Shown: positions 10,949 to 22,878 of the stretch, piece by piece
How positions within the stretch are numbered: position 1 is the first letter of the stretch
Layout: each line of letters opens with the position of its first letter
NCBI GenBank assembly: GCA_027919835.1
Contig: JANVFP010000011.1
Span: 620,001 to 684,000 of the forward strand
Source: Lentinula raphanica
Taxonomy: Eukaryota > Basidiomycota > Agaricomycetes > Agaricales > Omphalotaceae
Length of the DNA: 64,000 nucleotides
Reading direction: 5' to 3'
Made by a program: the position numbers and the translations under genes
The notes under the pieces: model-generated
Databases searched by the model: none
Told to the model about the DNA's origin: nothing
Seen by the model: the letters and a program-made list of their open reading frames with translations, nothing else

Positions 10949-13146
10949 ATGACGCTCTTTACTGTCTTTGCCCTATTCCTATCACTATGCTTGTCTATTG
11001 GACCAGATTTTTGCAGAGCTAGTGATTCTGCTACAATTCCTTCATTCTCCGGCTCATCAGAACTACTCCAAGGATTCAGACAGCATTACCACGCATTCGA
11101 TTCAGCTGTACACCAAGTTGCAAACGATCTGACGGATGTCTTCCACTTACAAATGCTATTAGAAGACATGGCGGAATTCTCTACATCAGGAAAAGTACCC
11201 TTGGCCTAGGTAACCCAGAGATACCCCCCAAAACCTAGGCTCTCCCAAAGCACCCAAAGAAATCTGAGGCAAACTCAGGCTTGCCCAGGCTTTTCCAGGC
11301 AAACTCAGGCTTGCTCAGGCTTTTTCAGGCAAATTCAAAGTTTTTAAACTGCTGAGGTTTTGGGGGGTATCTCTAGGCAGCCTAAGCACCAGGTCAGTTT
11401 TGCTGATGTAATCTTGTTGCTCAAGTGTGTTCTTGTAACCATATCTGTCTTCTCGAACTCAACAACTAATGTTCTCTCCACAGCATTCAAATGTATTCTC
11501 CGACCAATCTGAATGGGAAACACTCCGCAGCAATCTTCAACACATGTTACTCGATGTTCAAACAATACACAGCCGTCGCGTCGAACAGTCACACCATGGT
11601 CGCCCTGAAGTTATACGCTGGCAGTACACTGGTTCAGCAGGTCGCCCCCGAGCAGTCATCGACCCGGATTTCTTGCAGTGGGCACGTACTCACCGCACTA
11701 ATACTGGAATTGCGGACTTTCTTGGGGTGAGCCGTAGAACGGTACGGAGAGCGCTTCTGGAGAATGGAATCGTCAGTCCAGGAGATGTTCCCTTCGAAGA
11801 CCAGGTTTCTATCCCCGACGAGAGTATTGACGATATCCTCAATCCAAATCTTGAACTTCCCAGTAACTTTCATCCTGAAATTGAAACCGCATCAAATTCT
11901 ATCCAATCTTCTTCTTCGTCCACTCGCCGTTCCAATATGTCTAACGATGCTCTTGATTCATTGACACGCTTATTGCGGTCGCACTATCCACGAGCAGGGA
12001 TTCAGATGCTTCATGGGATGCTTCGAAGGCTTGGGCATGTTGTACCATATGAACGCATACGCCAATCGCTCATACGAGTGGACCCTGTGCATCGTGTCTT
12101 CGATCGTATAAGGATTCGTCGTCGTTGTTACACGGTACCTGGTCCGAATTCTCTTTGGCACCATGATGGCCACCACCGTACGTACAATCATCCAAGTCGA
12201 ATTCATATACTGTCTGACTTTCTATAGGCTTAATCAGGTGGGGGATTGTCATTCACGGCTTCATTGATGGTTACTCCCGCATGATCACAGCTCTTCGAGC
12301 TGCTAACAACAATCGTTCATCAACTGTTCTCTCTCTTTTTTTGTCTGCTGCTTCACGGTACGGCCTTCCGTCTCGCGTACGTGGTGACCACGGGGTCGAA
12401 AACATATGGGTCGCGGCGTTTATGGAGCAGGCTCGAGGATCAGGTCGGGGCTCATATATTTGGGGACGGTAATTTGCTTCATTCTCCTTCAACCAAATGT
12501 GATGTTCATGGATCATTATAGGTCAGTCCACAACGTTCGTATCGAACGATTGTGGGTGGACGTGTCCAACTACATCACCCAGCATTGGAGCAACCATTTT
12601 CAACAATTGGAACTCGACCATCAGCTTGATGTGGACAACGCGAATCACATATGGCTTCTCCAATATCTATTTCTTGACGTCATCAACCAATCTCTGAATT
12701 TCTGGGTAGAAAGTTGGAATTGCCATCGCATTGCCCATCGACATGGTGATGGACCGACTCGCAGCCCAGAGGATATGTGGGGATTTGATATGCTTGCGAA
12801 AGGTCTGCGCGGTGATTCGTTGGATCAATTCGCGATGAGCGATGAAGAATTAGAACTGTTCGGAGTTGACTGGGAAGGGCTTCGGGACGAAACGATACTG
12901 CAATCTCTTCGTCAGAATTATGCGCACGAGCAAGACTCTAATACGTGGCTTGGACAACATGGACCTCCAGAACAACTCAACTCAGTGGAGGTCGAGCCTC
13001 CTCCAGGTTCTCTGACAGCTGATGAAGTAAAACTGATGGATGAAGTACTGCGACCATTCGCCCGAAGTTGTGACGAAGGTGATGTAGTGAATCTATGGCG
13101 TGCCGCACTCGTATATACTCGAGCTCTCTATCCTCATGCATTCTAG
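10949..13146 (+). CDS. DDE integrase-core (rve-type) transposase-like protein, cassette A
   Basis: Four exons (10949-11194, 11484-12177, 12228-12468, 12522-13146) give 601 residues. After a hydrophobic N-terminus comes a helix-turn-helix-like segment ([22 protein letters not shown]), then [19 protein letters not shown], then the catalytic core. Candidate acidic residues are D in WHHDGHH, D in RGDHGVEN and E in VRIERLW, with 34 residues between the last two, close to the D,D-35-E spacing of retroviral-type integrases. This resembles the fungal and animal integrase core domain family (Pfam rva_4 group, from memory). The triad and frame are intact, so it may be active, or domesticated. Exon 1 begins with a segment that looks like a signal peptide, odd for a nuclear enzyme. 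Intron 1 (289 nt) contains an inserted inverted-repeat element. Confidence 0.8.
11205..11386. mobile_element. Small inverted-repeat (MITE-like) element in intron 1 of the integrase gene
   Basis: A perfect 20-bp terminal inverted repeat is visible: AGAGATACCCCCCAAAACCT at 11217-11236 and its reverse complement at 11355-11374. Weaker complementarity (8 of 12 positions) extends outward to about 11205 and 11386. Inside, CAGGC/AGGC recurs every 10 bp across 11267-11330, with an approximate 30-bp higher period. The element has no coding capacity. The paralogous intron in cassette B is only 33-42 nt, which supports insertion after the two genes diverged. I could not define a target-site duplication. 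Confidence 0.75.
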
Positions 13147-15109
13147 CGACCAAAGCTTGTACATAATTGTCACTGCTCCTAATAATACTTTGTCACTTGT
13201 TTCATCTAGCAACTATGCGATTGACGAGAAACTCAAAGTCGATTCAAGAGGTCAAAAGCCGTGCTATCATTGACTGACTACATTACCATACAGGCTGTGT
13301 TGAATCTGTACACTCAAAGTGTGTGATGAATGCTTCGTTCGTTCGTGGAGTACCCACTGCAAATTTTACTATATAGGTCCTACAGCTGGTGCCGTCGGTG
13401 TTCGCTGTGAGCTATACAAGTGCACGTTTGTCCATCCGTCGGGATCTTGGTCTCAAACTAAGGCCGTCGTTGTCTCGCACCACAATCTCCACTGTACTCT
13501 AGTCACAACTCTCTTACTAGCAATTAGCTTTTTCGCCTCTCTTCTATATACCTATCTGCTGGTGAAGATATCTGAAATTAGGAGGAACCTCATTATCATT
13601 GGGATGGTACATGTGGAAAGACATATTTGTTGATCATTTCAAATCCTTTCTTCTTCGATCTTACCAAAATCAGCTCATTCTATGTTCTACTTGATAACAT
13701 ACATCTGTGCTTCTTTTCTCTATATCATATTTACTTCACGCTGAAACAGAAAAGGGACTCAACACATTGGAGGCCCCCGACAAATTCTACAAATGCGAGG
13801 CAAATAATTCGAGAATGGTGTACAATCCCTTGATAAGCTTTCCCGAGCAGAAAACTGGATGCTACAAGATCAGGAAAAGGGCCTATGTATGCTTTTCATT
13901 GCTCTCAAAGAGATAATTGTCGGACGGTCTAAAGTAACATACAACGAAATGGAATACCCTCCCAACAACAAATCACATACTCATTGGAAACCCGGAAGTA
14001 CCTTGTGTTATCAACGGAACCGCCAGTCTCAACGTCCAATCCATAAGTCAATTTGCATGAGTCCGGTGTTTAATGACCACCGTGGATAGTCTGCCAAGCG
14101 GAAGTCAAAGTAAAACACATGTCCAGAGGAGTGGATATATTCAAGTCATTTCTGGGCAGTCTACTGCCGTTCATGTGAGGTGAATGCTAGTTAAGTCTCA
14201 GTCAAAAGTCAAACTTCGTTGTCTATCTGACTCAAAGTCTAGAGTCATACGTCTATGTTGGTGATTTGAGTGGAAAGTCATCAGTCGAAGTAGTGAAATT
14301 CAGTCCATATCAATACCAAAAGTGCGGGAACCGGGTCGAAGTCGAATAAAGTCCCAAAATAGCTTTCATACCCAAGTCATGATAAGCTGTAGAATTGAGG
14401 TGCTTATGACGATATTTCTCGGACAAAATTGATACAGGTGGTTGAGGACTCTTATTATTTGACATGTAGACCCGAAAGATGTTATCTTGAATCGTAGTGT
14501 GCAAATTTGACTTGGAGCGAATGAATGGATACCTGGATTGAGCACCGCTTCACTAAGAGTTGTGCAAATTTGACTTGGAGCGAATGAATGGAGACCTGGA
14601 TTGAGCACCGCTTCACTCAGAGTGGGTCCGTATAGAAATGGCTGGCACTTGTCAGCACTAACACATGTCTAAGATCGACTTGGAGTGTTGAACAAATGGC
14701 GTGTGAGGATTGGTAATTGATTTGTGATTGGAATGAATCAAGTTCCGATAGGACTCGAAAGAAGTCTTGTTTCGATACTTCAACTATGGCTTTTCGACGT
14801 TTTCGTGGTCCAATTCGTTGATGTCCTGGTCCACTCTGCTGATGCCCTGCTCTGTCCTGCTCATGTTCATTCCATATGGTTCGATTTTCGGAACGATTTA
14901 TCTGGCGATCGCAGTATATAAACCACGCAAAAGGCGGTCAACTCTTCTTCGCCCTCTTTTTACCTTCTCTAACTCGAGCGTGAATATCGCCGCCAAGACT
15001 CATTCTTTTCATTCTCTCGATCCTCTATACGGTCAGTACGCAGTAACGAACTGAAATCTTGCATAAAACTCATATCGTTCCAGATATTCGTTCATTTAAT
15101 CAGCTATCA
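13147..15109. other. Spacer between cassettes A and B
   Basis: About 2 kb without a supported gene. It is rich in short motifs of the type GACTCAAAGTC and GTCGAAGTC (13.2-14.4 kb) and includes a 63-bp tandem duplication. The last 220 bases probably hold the promoter of the second HECT-like gene: a TATA-like element (TATATAAA) lies near 14914-14922. If the cassettes are mobile elements, two of their termini should lie here. Confidence 0.5.
14498..14623. repeat. 63-bp direct tandem duplication
   Basis: Two adjacent copies (14498-14560 and 14561-14623) differ at only two positions. Each begins TGTGCAAATTTGACTTGGAG. There is no coding significance that I can see. The near identity suggests a recent local duplication. 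Confidence 0.9.
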
Positions 15110-18100
15110 ATGGATTATTCTCAGATCGTTCAACAGTCACTGCAAGCTATGCTTGCTAATAACCCCCAACTTATCCTTCAATTTTTGCAGCAGACGTCGC
15201 CTCCAGCCTCTGGTTCTAGTGGTCCGCCATTGACCATATCACCACAGCCGTCAGCTCCTGGTAGTTCGACGCCTCCCTCTTCTTCCTCTGAGAGCTCTTC
15301 GGGTTCGGGTTCAGGCTCTGTAGCCTTGCCTGTGCCTCCAATTTCACAAACAGTACCTGTTTCCGCACCTGCACCGCTACCTTCTACCAGCACTTTGACG
15401 GCCTCTTTGCATTCTCAACCTGCGCCGCCGATCACATCCTATATCTCCCCTGTCCATATGCTGTCATCAGTTCGCGCCTCGGGTTCTAGTAGCGGTCATT
15501 CACCCTTGGCACCCCCTGCATCACCTTTTCACAGTCTTACTACGATAGAACGAGCGAATCGTGATCGTAATGAGCATGCAGCTCAGGTCTCCACGAGCAC
15601 AGATTCTGGCAGGAGGAGGAGGAGGAGAGGTGCGGGTAGGAAGCCGCCTAGACTGACTGAGGTCGTCGAAACCCCCAAGCTGGAAGATACGATCGCCACA
15701 GCTAGCGACGGGACCCCAGTTGTGAGCTTGATTGTCCTCGTATATCCGCCGCGACCTACTGTCGACGAATGTAACGTACGTCAAACAGTAAATCTCAAAA
15801 GTCGCGCAAGACTAACCTTACAACTACTCTAGTTCCATAACATCCCCATCGAGCTTCACCACTATGTGCAGAACCGCGATGCATTTCAGACTGTCCTGAA
15901 AACTGTTGGACTATCGTATCAGTTTGACAACCTGCCACTTAGTACGAAGGTTGTCGATCTTCTCGAAGCCGTGCAATCATCTCTTGTTCAAGCCGGCTGG
16001 GTCTTTCCCCCAAGCACTGGCACTGAGCCCACCATCTTTTGTCGCCACGAGCGCCTCCCTATACAGCTTCTGCGTTTTGTTGGCCGAGGGAATATCAATA
16101 ATACTGCCAAAACGCCTCGACTGATCACAGGCAAAGTGGAGTCCGAGGATATGACGTTAGCGCAAATCGTTGGCAACATTATTGAGTATGGAGTTGCTAA
16201 GTACGCCGTTACACCCGATAAGAAGTTTCTTCTCCATACAAGTATGTTCTTATCTTGGTCTTCGAGAATATTTATTAATCTCAACACAACAGTCATCCGG
16301 TCTCCGAACGTTTCGTTGAATGTAAATCTGTTCGAGAAAGGTCTTGGTTCTGATGATGCTCTTCATACGCATCATTGTCTTTCGAAACGTATCTATGGAA
16401 TATTTCGATCTGACGCGGATGCCCTCGTGTATGAGGGATACAGGGCTCTCAACGAGGCTGAGATTGAACTTGGTTGCAGACGAGATGTGGATGAGGATGC
16501 TGCTGTACGTATTCGTTAATGCAACCCATATGAAGTCTGCTAATTGATTTGATTCCAGGAATTGAGGGTAGTAGCACAAATGCTTAATGTGGAACCGTCG
16601 AGCTCCAGTTTCAACACCCAAGGTAAACAATTTTTTATTTAGAGAAATTTCATTCGTTTACCATTCACAGGTCCACTGGACTTAACGCCTGCCATGCCCA
16701 CCACCATTCGAATTCATGGTAGCCCGGAAGGTTCGGAATCTGCAGTAAGTAGCAGAGCCATTTCAGCGTATCAGCTCCTCATCGACTCTTTATAGCCATT
16801 GAAGATCCTCTGGACCGAGGACTGGGCTCCTCACGTCGTCGACAACGAAATTCTCCATGGAACACTCAACGTTGACGATCGGTCTCCAGTCTTCACATTC
16901 ATTTCGGAGCGGCATCGTCAATTATTTGACACCGAAGAACTAGGTTTCACTGTCAAAGGGCAGAACACACAAGAACTGGTTGAAGCGTTCACAAAGGTCG
17001 TACGCAAGGCGAACGTAGATGGAGATTTCACAACACTACTTTTGGAGCATAGACATTTCAGAGTGTAAGTGCCTTTCACCGCAAACTGGACGATATCTTA
17101 TATCTGAATTTAGAGTGGCCATCGAGCCCGACGGCGTCGAAAGGTACATCACCTCGGGACCTGGTGTTGAAAAGGAGGTCATGACCCTCTTCTTCAAGAC
17201 AAGTTTCGAGGCTGCGTCAGATCTCCTTACAAGAGTCAGCGACGAATACGCCACACTCGCCACAGTCCCTATGCAGTCGGCTTCCGATATGTCGAACATC
17301 AAAAAGGACGAGTTGACTCACTTTGGGTCGGTTGTCGGGTTATCACTCATACACGGAACCTACCCCGACACCTTGAACCCTTTGCTCTTAATATACCTCC
17401 TCAATGCTTGCAATCTCAGCTCCATGACGAAAGCTTTGGTCCTCGAATTCTTTCCTACTCTATATCATACTCTAATGGAATGGCTTGCACTCGACTATCG
17501 TGACAATAGCTCCTTACCCTCATTTGAAAGGCATTTTGCCACGTATCATAATTTGCAGGTATGTGTACTCTAGTCATATTTCTGTCGCATGCATTCATCT
17601 TGTTCTAGGTCTCGGCTCTTTGCAATCGTTCAGAACGACTTCATCATTCACTCGCGTGGACGATGCTACACAATGTTATCATCGGTCCCGAATCCGCCGA
17701 CCATCCTTACTTCGTGGCCTTCAAGCAAGGCTTCCTCCTACCGTGTAAACGTGTAGGTCTGAACTTGTCAGAAGTACGTGCACATTGACCGTTATCAATA
17801 GTGGTATTCATTGTGAGTTACGGCTAGATCTCAAGGCTTTTCTGTGGTGGTACAGGTGAATTCGTCGTCTCGCTTTTGGAGACTCGCATTACAGGAAATT
17901 ATAATATGCTTCGAATGGAACACAGCGACCATACCGGCGATTCGATGCACCGCGCGCTTGGGAACGCTATATCGACGATCTTCCCAGCACTATCTGACAA
18001 AGGATTTCCTGCTGTCTTTCGAGAGTTCTTGGAGGGTCCAGGCTTACCGCCATCCCTCACCATGCAAGAATTGCAAGGCAGGGTTTCAGAGGTTGTATTA

Positions 18101-18492
18101 CTCGAGGATGTGTCCAAGAAAGGCTACCGAATGAGAATGTTCTGCTGGGCGGCTACTGGAGTGCCTCACTTACTCCTCGATGGTAATGATATTGAGGCGA
18201 GTGATCCCAATTATTGCCACAGCCATTTTCTAACGTTCCATAGGTTTGTCTTGTTTCCGACGACGATACCCAGTATTTAAGTCAGCATACTCAAGGCGAA
18301 GAGCGTGCCCGGTATTTGAATAACGGCGCATGCTGCTTCAAGACTTGCACCCGTACAATGTTCATACCCGCGTCCTATCTCTTGCGGTTGTTACAGGCGT
18401 CATCTAATGATCCACAGGCGGTGATGGATTCAATTTCTAGCTGGCTTTTGCTACAAATTCTGGATGGCATTGATAATTACAATATCTTGTAG
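15110..18492 (+). CDS. Divergent HECT-type E3 ubiquitin ligase-like protein (cassette B)
   Basis: Paralogue of the gene at 1955-5607, with similar length and the same domain order: a Ser/Pro/Gly-rich N-terminus (to about 15650), a basic RRRRR-type patch, a conserved middle (QNRDAFQTVL, RHERLPIQLLRF), and a HECT-like C-terminal half. HECT-type landmarks are GPGVEKEVMTLFF, FGSVVGLSLIHG, QGFLLPCKRVGLNLS, MRMFCWAATGVPH and KTCTRTMFIPAS, whose cysteine is the candidate thioester residue. Exon 1 ends just after ECN near 15775, as in the paralogue, followed by FHNIPIELHHYVQNRD in exon 2. No frameshift was found. By analogy it would act as an E2-dependent ubiquitin ligase. Its substrate, and whether it retains activity, cannot be told from sequence. 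Confidence 0.7.
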
Positions 18493-19343
18493 GCGGCGCT
18501 TTGTTTATGATCTTGGATGAGTTGGTCGATTCGCAAATATCTTATTACTTCGAACTTTAATGTCAACGTGCTTTCTTCACTAAATCGAGCTTTTGAGAGT
18601 TGTTCAGCATTTGACTGTCAGAATAAACAGATCTGAAGCAAGCATAAGTATCTACGATTTAGATATGTTGAGCAAGGTCTCAGGTTTTCCATAAGGATCT
18701 AACGGTAACTACTGTGAGCGAGCATCAAGCATCCATCGTACATGCGACTTGTGTCCGCTGGCTGTTCAGTTCTAGGCAAACACCGTTGTGTCCGTACATT
18801 GGCTCCTCTGGTATCAGTATGTACACCGACGTTTGGCCTTGGAGACTTTAATCAGCCGTTGGTGATGCTAATATGTAGTCCTTCAATTAACGGATGGTGA
18901 TAGCGTCGGGGTTTGGTTCTTGCTCAACCGCTTACGTAATTTTTCAGCTGTTACAGAACAACACCAACGACAACCTGCTGTCTGATTACCTGTAAGTATC
19001 AGAGTAGCTTCAAGTAGTGTACATACCTATGATATGAGAGCAAATGTTCCGGTCAATCGAGCAATTCAGGCCTAAGGCCGAAAAATTAGCATCAAACGTA
19101 GCAGAATACGCTCCGAAAGCAGAGCGTAGTACGTCTGGCAGATGCTGGCGCAACAAAACTCCTGCATGGGCCATGCCAAAAACTCCTGCATGGGCCATGC
19201 CAAAAATTCCTGCATGGGCCATGCTAAAAACTCCTGCATGGGCCATGCTAAAAACTCCTGCATGGGCCATGCCAAATTTTCCTGCATGGGCCATGCCAAA
19301 TTTTCCTGCATAGGCCATGCCAAATTTTCCTACCAGTTGACAC
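18493..19343. other. Intergenic region and leader of the Spt5-like gene
   Basis: No supported gene except that the downstream end contains a 24-nt tandem array (19.15-19.33 kb). One frame through the array is open (PAWAMPK-type repeats) but meets a stop just before the Spt5-like gene start, so I treat it as a leader rather than coding sequence. Confidence 0.45.
19151..19331 (+). repeat. 24-nt tandem repeat array upstream of the Spt5-like gene
   Basis: About seven near-identical units of 24 nt, each containing CCTGCATGGGCCATGC followed by a run of A (first units) or AATTTT (last units). The core contains the palindrome GCATGGGCCATGC, so each unit could form a small stem or be a repeated protein-binding site. 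The last unit is degenerate. Confidence 0.9.
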
Positions 19344-22300
19344 ATGCTCATCCTCTTTTTCGAACAGAATCATATGAAGAATAATTTTATACTACTTGAA
19401 GCTGATGAACAAGATGAAACCGACTCCGAATGGGATGATTCAGATAACGACGAAGCCAACACTCCTCCCACCGCGCAAATTCCATTGGAATATGCTCTTC
19501 CATCCGCCAATGCTCCGTCTCGCTACGATCATCTTTTACAACATCTGGAGGAGGGGATACATATTCGAGCTCTCATCGACGCTCACAGTGATAATGTTCC
19601 TGCCGCTGTTCCAGTCTCAACACGCGATGAACCTTCTGCCACTAGCAAGACTAGTCGACGTCCAGCATCGTTACCACCGTTCGCGGTTTCGCGGGTGTCT
19701 CCATCACGGTCACGACGTTCAACATCGGCCCCACTTTCGGGTGCAAGACCTCGCTCAACGCGGAAAAACTTACCTTCCTCGGCACGAAGAGGCCTCAGGC
19801 GAGCAAGGACAAGATTTATACCTACAAGTCATAAGGGAGCGCCCCTGGCTATAGGTAGCACCGTGTCTGACTCAGAAGAAGACCGAGATGAGGGAACGGA
19901 AGATGAGGAGGAGCTGACTAATGAGCAACGCTTATTGAAGCGTTGGATCAATAGATATCTGGGTTCCGGAGAGCTGGCGGTACCAGGGTTCAGGATTTAT
20001 TATGTCCGCTGCCAGGTGCGATCGTTTCCACATTGCAATGAATCTCGAACTGAAGTGCAAAAATAAATATAGGCACATTGTGAACAAGGAGCTGTGAATC
20101 GCATTTCCACGGATATACACCATCGAAAAATCGATTCCGGAATTCTGCGAGCAGCATTTCCCTCTACTCTACCTGGCGGTATATATCTCCAAGTGCAAAA
20201 TATGCTTCCTCAAAACACCGTTCTTGCAGCCTACCTCCTAACGATTCCCGGCCTCTTGTACTCAAAAACTCCCCGATTCGCATTTTCAGTACACGAGTCG
20301 TCCCACCCAATACCTACAGCCGCAGCTCGCACAGATCTGGCATTACCCATTCATAGTCCCATCGACGATCCTGCGAGCATTGTCCGCATCCTACAGGAGC
20401 CGACCCATCTTGACCAGTATCCCCCTAATACTTGGATCAAATGCAAACGCGGTCTTACCAAAATGACGTTGGGCTTATTACTGTGGACCATTTTGACGAA
20501 ATCGATCTTGACGTTGAACGGCTGGTCTTATTTCCGCCTCGAGTTGACTGGGATTCAGTTCCTGATTTCTCCAGTGGTTCAACATCGCTCAAACGCAAGC
20601 GCAATCTAACGAAACGCCCCGATATCCTTCCTCGAGAAGCTGGAGAGTTTATCGCTCAGAACTACAATTTCCCCACCCGAATGGATTGTGCTAGACACTG
20701 TAAAGCACCTAATTCATGCACACATTCCGAGGAAGACCACAAACGCTACGTTTGTCTAGGAAATCAGTGGCAGAACGGCCTTGTTCTTATCCGCATCAAG
20801 CTCAGGGATATGGAACTTGCATCAGAGATTCCGGTTGAGACTCGGTACTACTTCCTAGCCTCTAACCATTCCGCCGTTCAACAATCTCTCTCAAAGATGC
20901 CTTCACCGTCAGCTTGGGAATTCCGAACTGGCGAAGCTGTTCGTTTTACTGATTACGATGGTGTTTGGTGTATACCTGATGGTCACTATACATTTGGACT
21001 TCCCGAAGGCCGTACAGAAGGCGTGATCCACTATGTTGGCCCTTCGTTTTGTGAGATTGAGATCACTCTCGAGGATTCAAATGGCACGGTTAAAGCACTC
21101 CATGCGATGTCAAAAGTCCACCTCGAAAAGATATTCTATCCTGGCGACACTGTTCTTCTTCTGCCTGGTGCTCGTCGAAAGATGCGCTCGCACTCCGAAA
21201 ACATTGAATCTGAATCAGGGGAGATAGAGCTAACAGGAAAAGAAGGTCTAGTGATCAGTGCAGGTCCTGCGAAAGTTGAGGTGCTTTTGGAGGAGCGTCA
21301 TAACGAGGTACGTTTTACTTCTTGATGATTGCAGCGGTTACTCAATAAGTTATAGAAGCTTATCCTTGATTTTCATCCAAACACGCTTTCGAAGGTCGCG
21401 CAATCAATCACTGTCCACGACGCATTCACCTATCACCAAACAGACCAGTGCGTAACTGCACCAGAACTTTCGGCACACCAGCACACATCCCCTTTCGATC
21501 AGCCCTTTACCACTCAAAATCCCTGGAAGAACATGGAAGTATATCCCGTCAAATATTCCAACAAGGGCTATCGAGCCGTAGTTGTCGACGCAAGACGAGA
21601 TACTCGCTCCAAAAGCGGTCTTGTACTCCAAATCCGTTATGAAACGCAGGGAATGAGTAATTCATTTGCCTGGGTTGATTACGACCTCCTCCGTCGCGTG
21701 GATAATGCCCGATTCCTCCATGACAATGATGGATCTTACGAGGGTGGCTCGCATATCAGATGGGGTCCGTATTGGCGTCCAAAACCTGGTTATTGTCCAG
21801 CGTACACCGTAGAGGAAGAGCGTGCTCGAAAGAGGCGAAAGTTACCGGAGGATGATACACTTGCAGAAGAACCGATTCGTGCAACAACACCCTGTTCTTT
21901 CTCGCCAAATAGTCCAATCTCAGACCCAGCCTGGGATCCTTCCTCTCCTGATCCTCCTTCGCATCATTGGATCCTGGATCCTCGCATTGTAGAAGGACTT
22001 CAAGATAGCCTGGAACTGTTGGTGGCAACCAAGGGCGACCCGAAGCAAGACCGACAGGTTTTCATCCGAAGTGTTGATAATGTGTTAGGAGTGTATACTA
22101 ATACAGGCAATCGGCGAAAACTTACCGAGGCTACTATCGTTGAAGTTAACCCCTGGACCATCCTAGAGAACCCTCGATCATACTCCATTCCTCCTAATCC
22201 CGCGATTGCCAAAGCCCTGTACATCGTTTGCTCAGGGGAGCGAACCGGGGTGTTGTGTCGCAGAGTCTCGCATATGACGCGTCTGGAAACGGCAAGACCT

Positions 22301-22513
22301 CCACTTTGGCTGGTTCAGGCAGTCAAACTCATACGCAAACCTAAGCTCAGGAAAGGTACACAGTTTAATGAAGTTCTCGATACAGATTTAGGGACTTTTT
22401 GGGTCGAAAGCCAGGACTTGGCTACCGTTCATGAAACCAAAGCTATGCGAAATCTAGGCAATCGATTATTGGAACCAATTCGTCGTTTGCACCAGCCGGT
22501 ACATGAATCATAG
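19344..22513 (+). pseudogene. Spt5-like (NGN/KOW) protein gene with a frameshift, cargo gene of cassette B
   Basis: Exons are 19344-20015, 20073-21307 and 21356-22513. The ATG at 19374 is an alternative start. The N-terminus is acidic (EADEQDETDSEWDDSDNDEAN), then comes a basic Ser/Arg region, then an NGN-like segment (FRIYYVRCQ, LPGGIYLQVQNM), then KOW-type motifs: NTWIKCKRG, GEAVRFTDYDGVWC, NPWKNMEVYPVKYSNKGYRAVVVD. This is the layout of the transcription elongation factor Spt5, of which mushrooms carry many transposon-associated relatives (from memory). The first KOW motif is split between two frames: WIKCKRG reads in one frame, and the continuation YQNDVGLITVDHFDE in another, with the switch near 20450-20456. 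A single missing base explains it and no intron fits. It is therefore a recent pseudogene or contains a sequencing error. Confidence 0.7.
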
Positions 22514-22878
22514 CTTAGCATACAACTCCTTGTGATCATGGACACAAACAGATTATTTACACAAAATCAATCACTTGTATCGGTACCACTGCTTGTAACA
22601 CATACGCACACACTGTAGTTCTCAATGTAGTAAACTTAGACCTAGCATGCGAAAGAGATAGAGCAAAATAAGGACTGGCTCGTTCAGCCACGCCCAAATG
22701 AACATCCATTCAACCTCAAGGGGGATTTGAAACGAAACTTATAAAGCTGAGTACCTATTTGTGTGTATATATGTACATGTACTAAACGACATTTCGTTAG
22801 AGTCAACGCCAGGCAAGAGCAATTCGTGAGCAGGTAAGCTATGATAATATTGATAGTAGATCTAGAGCTAAAGTCCGT
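22514..22878. other. Convergent intergenic region in cassette B
   Basis: Space between the 3' ends of the Spt5-like gene and the reverse-strand unknown gene. It is A/T-rich with no open frame of interest. It presumably holds both polyadenylation regions. Confidence 0.5.

Noticed and set aside
19010..19351. AHAGVFGM-type repeat protein on the minus strand
   Set aside because: It is produced by translating the 24-nt palindromic tandem repeat; no other coding evidence.
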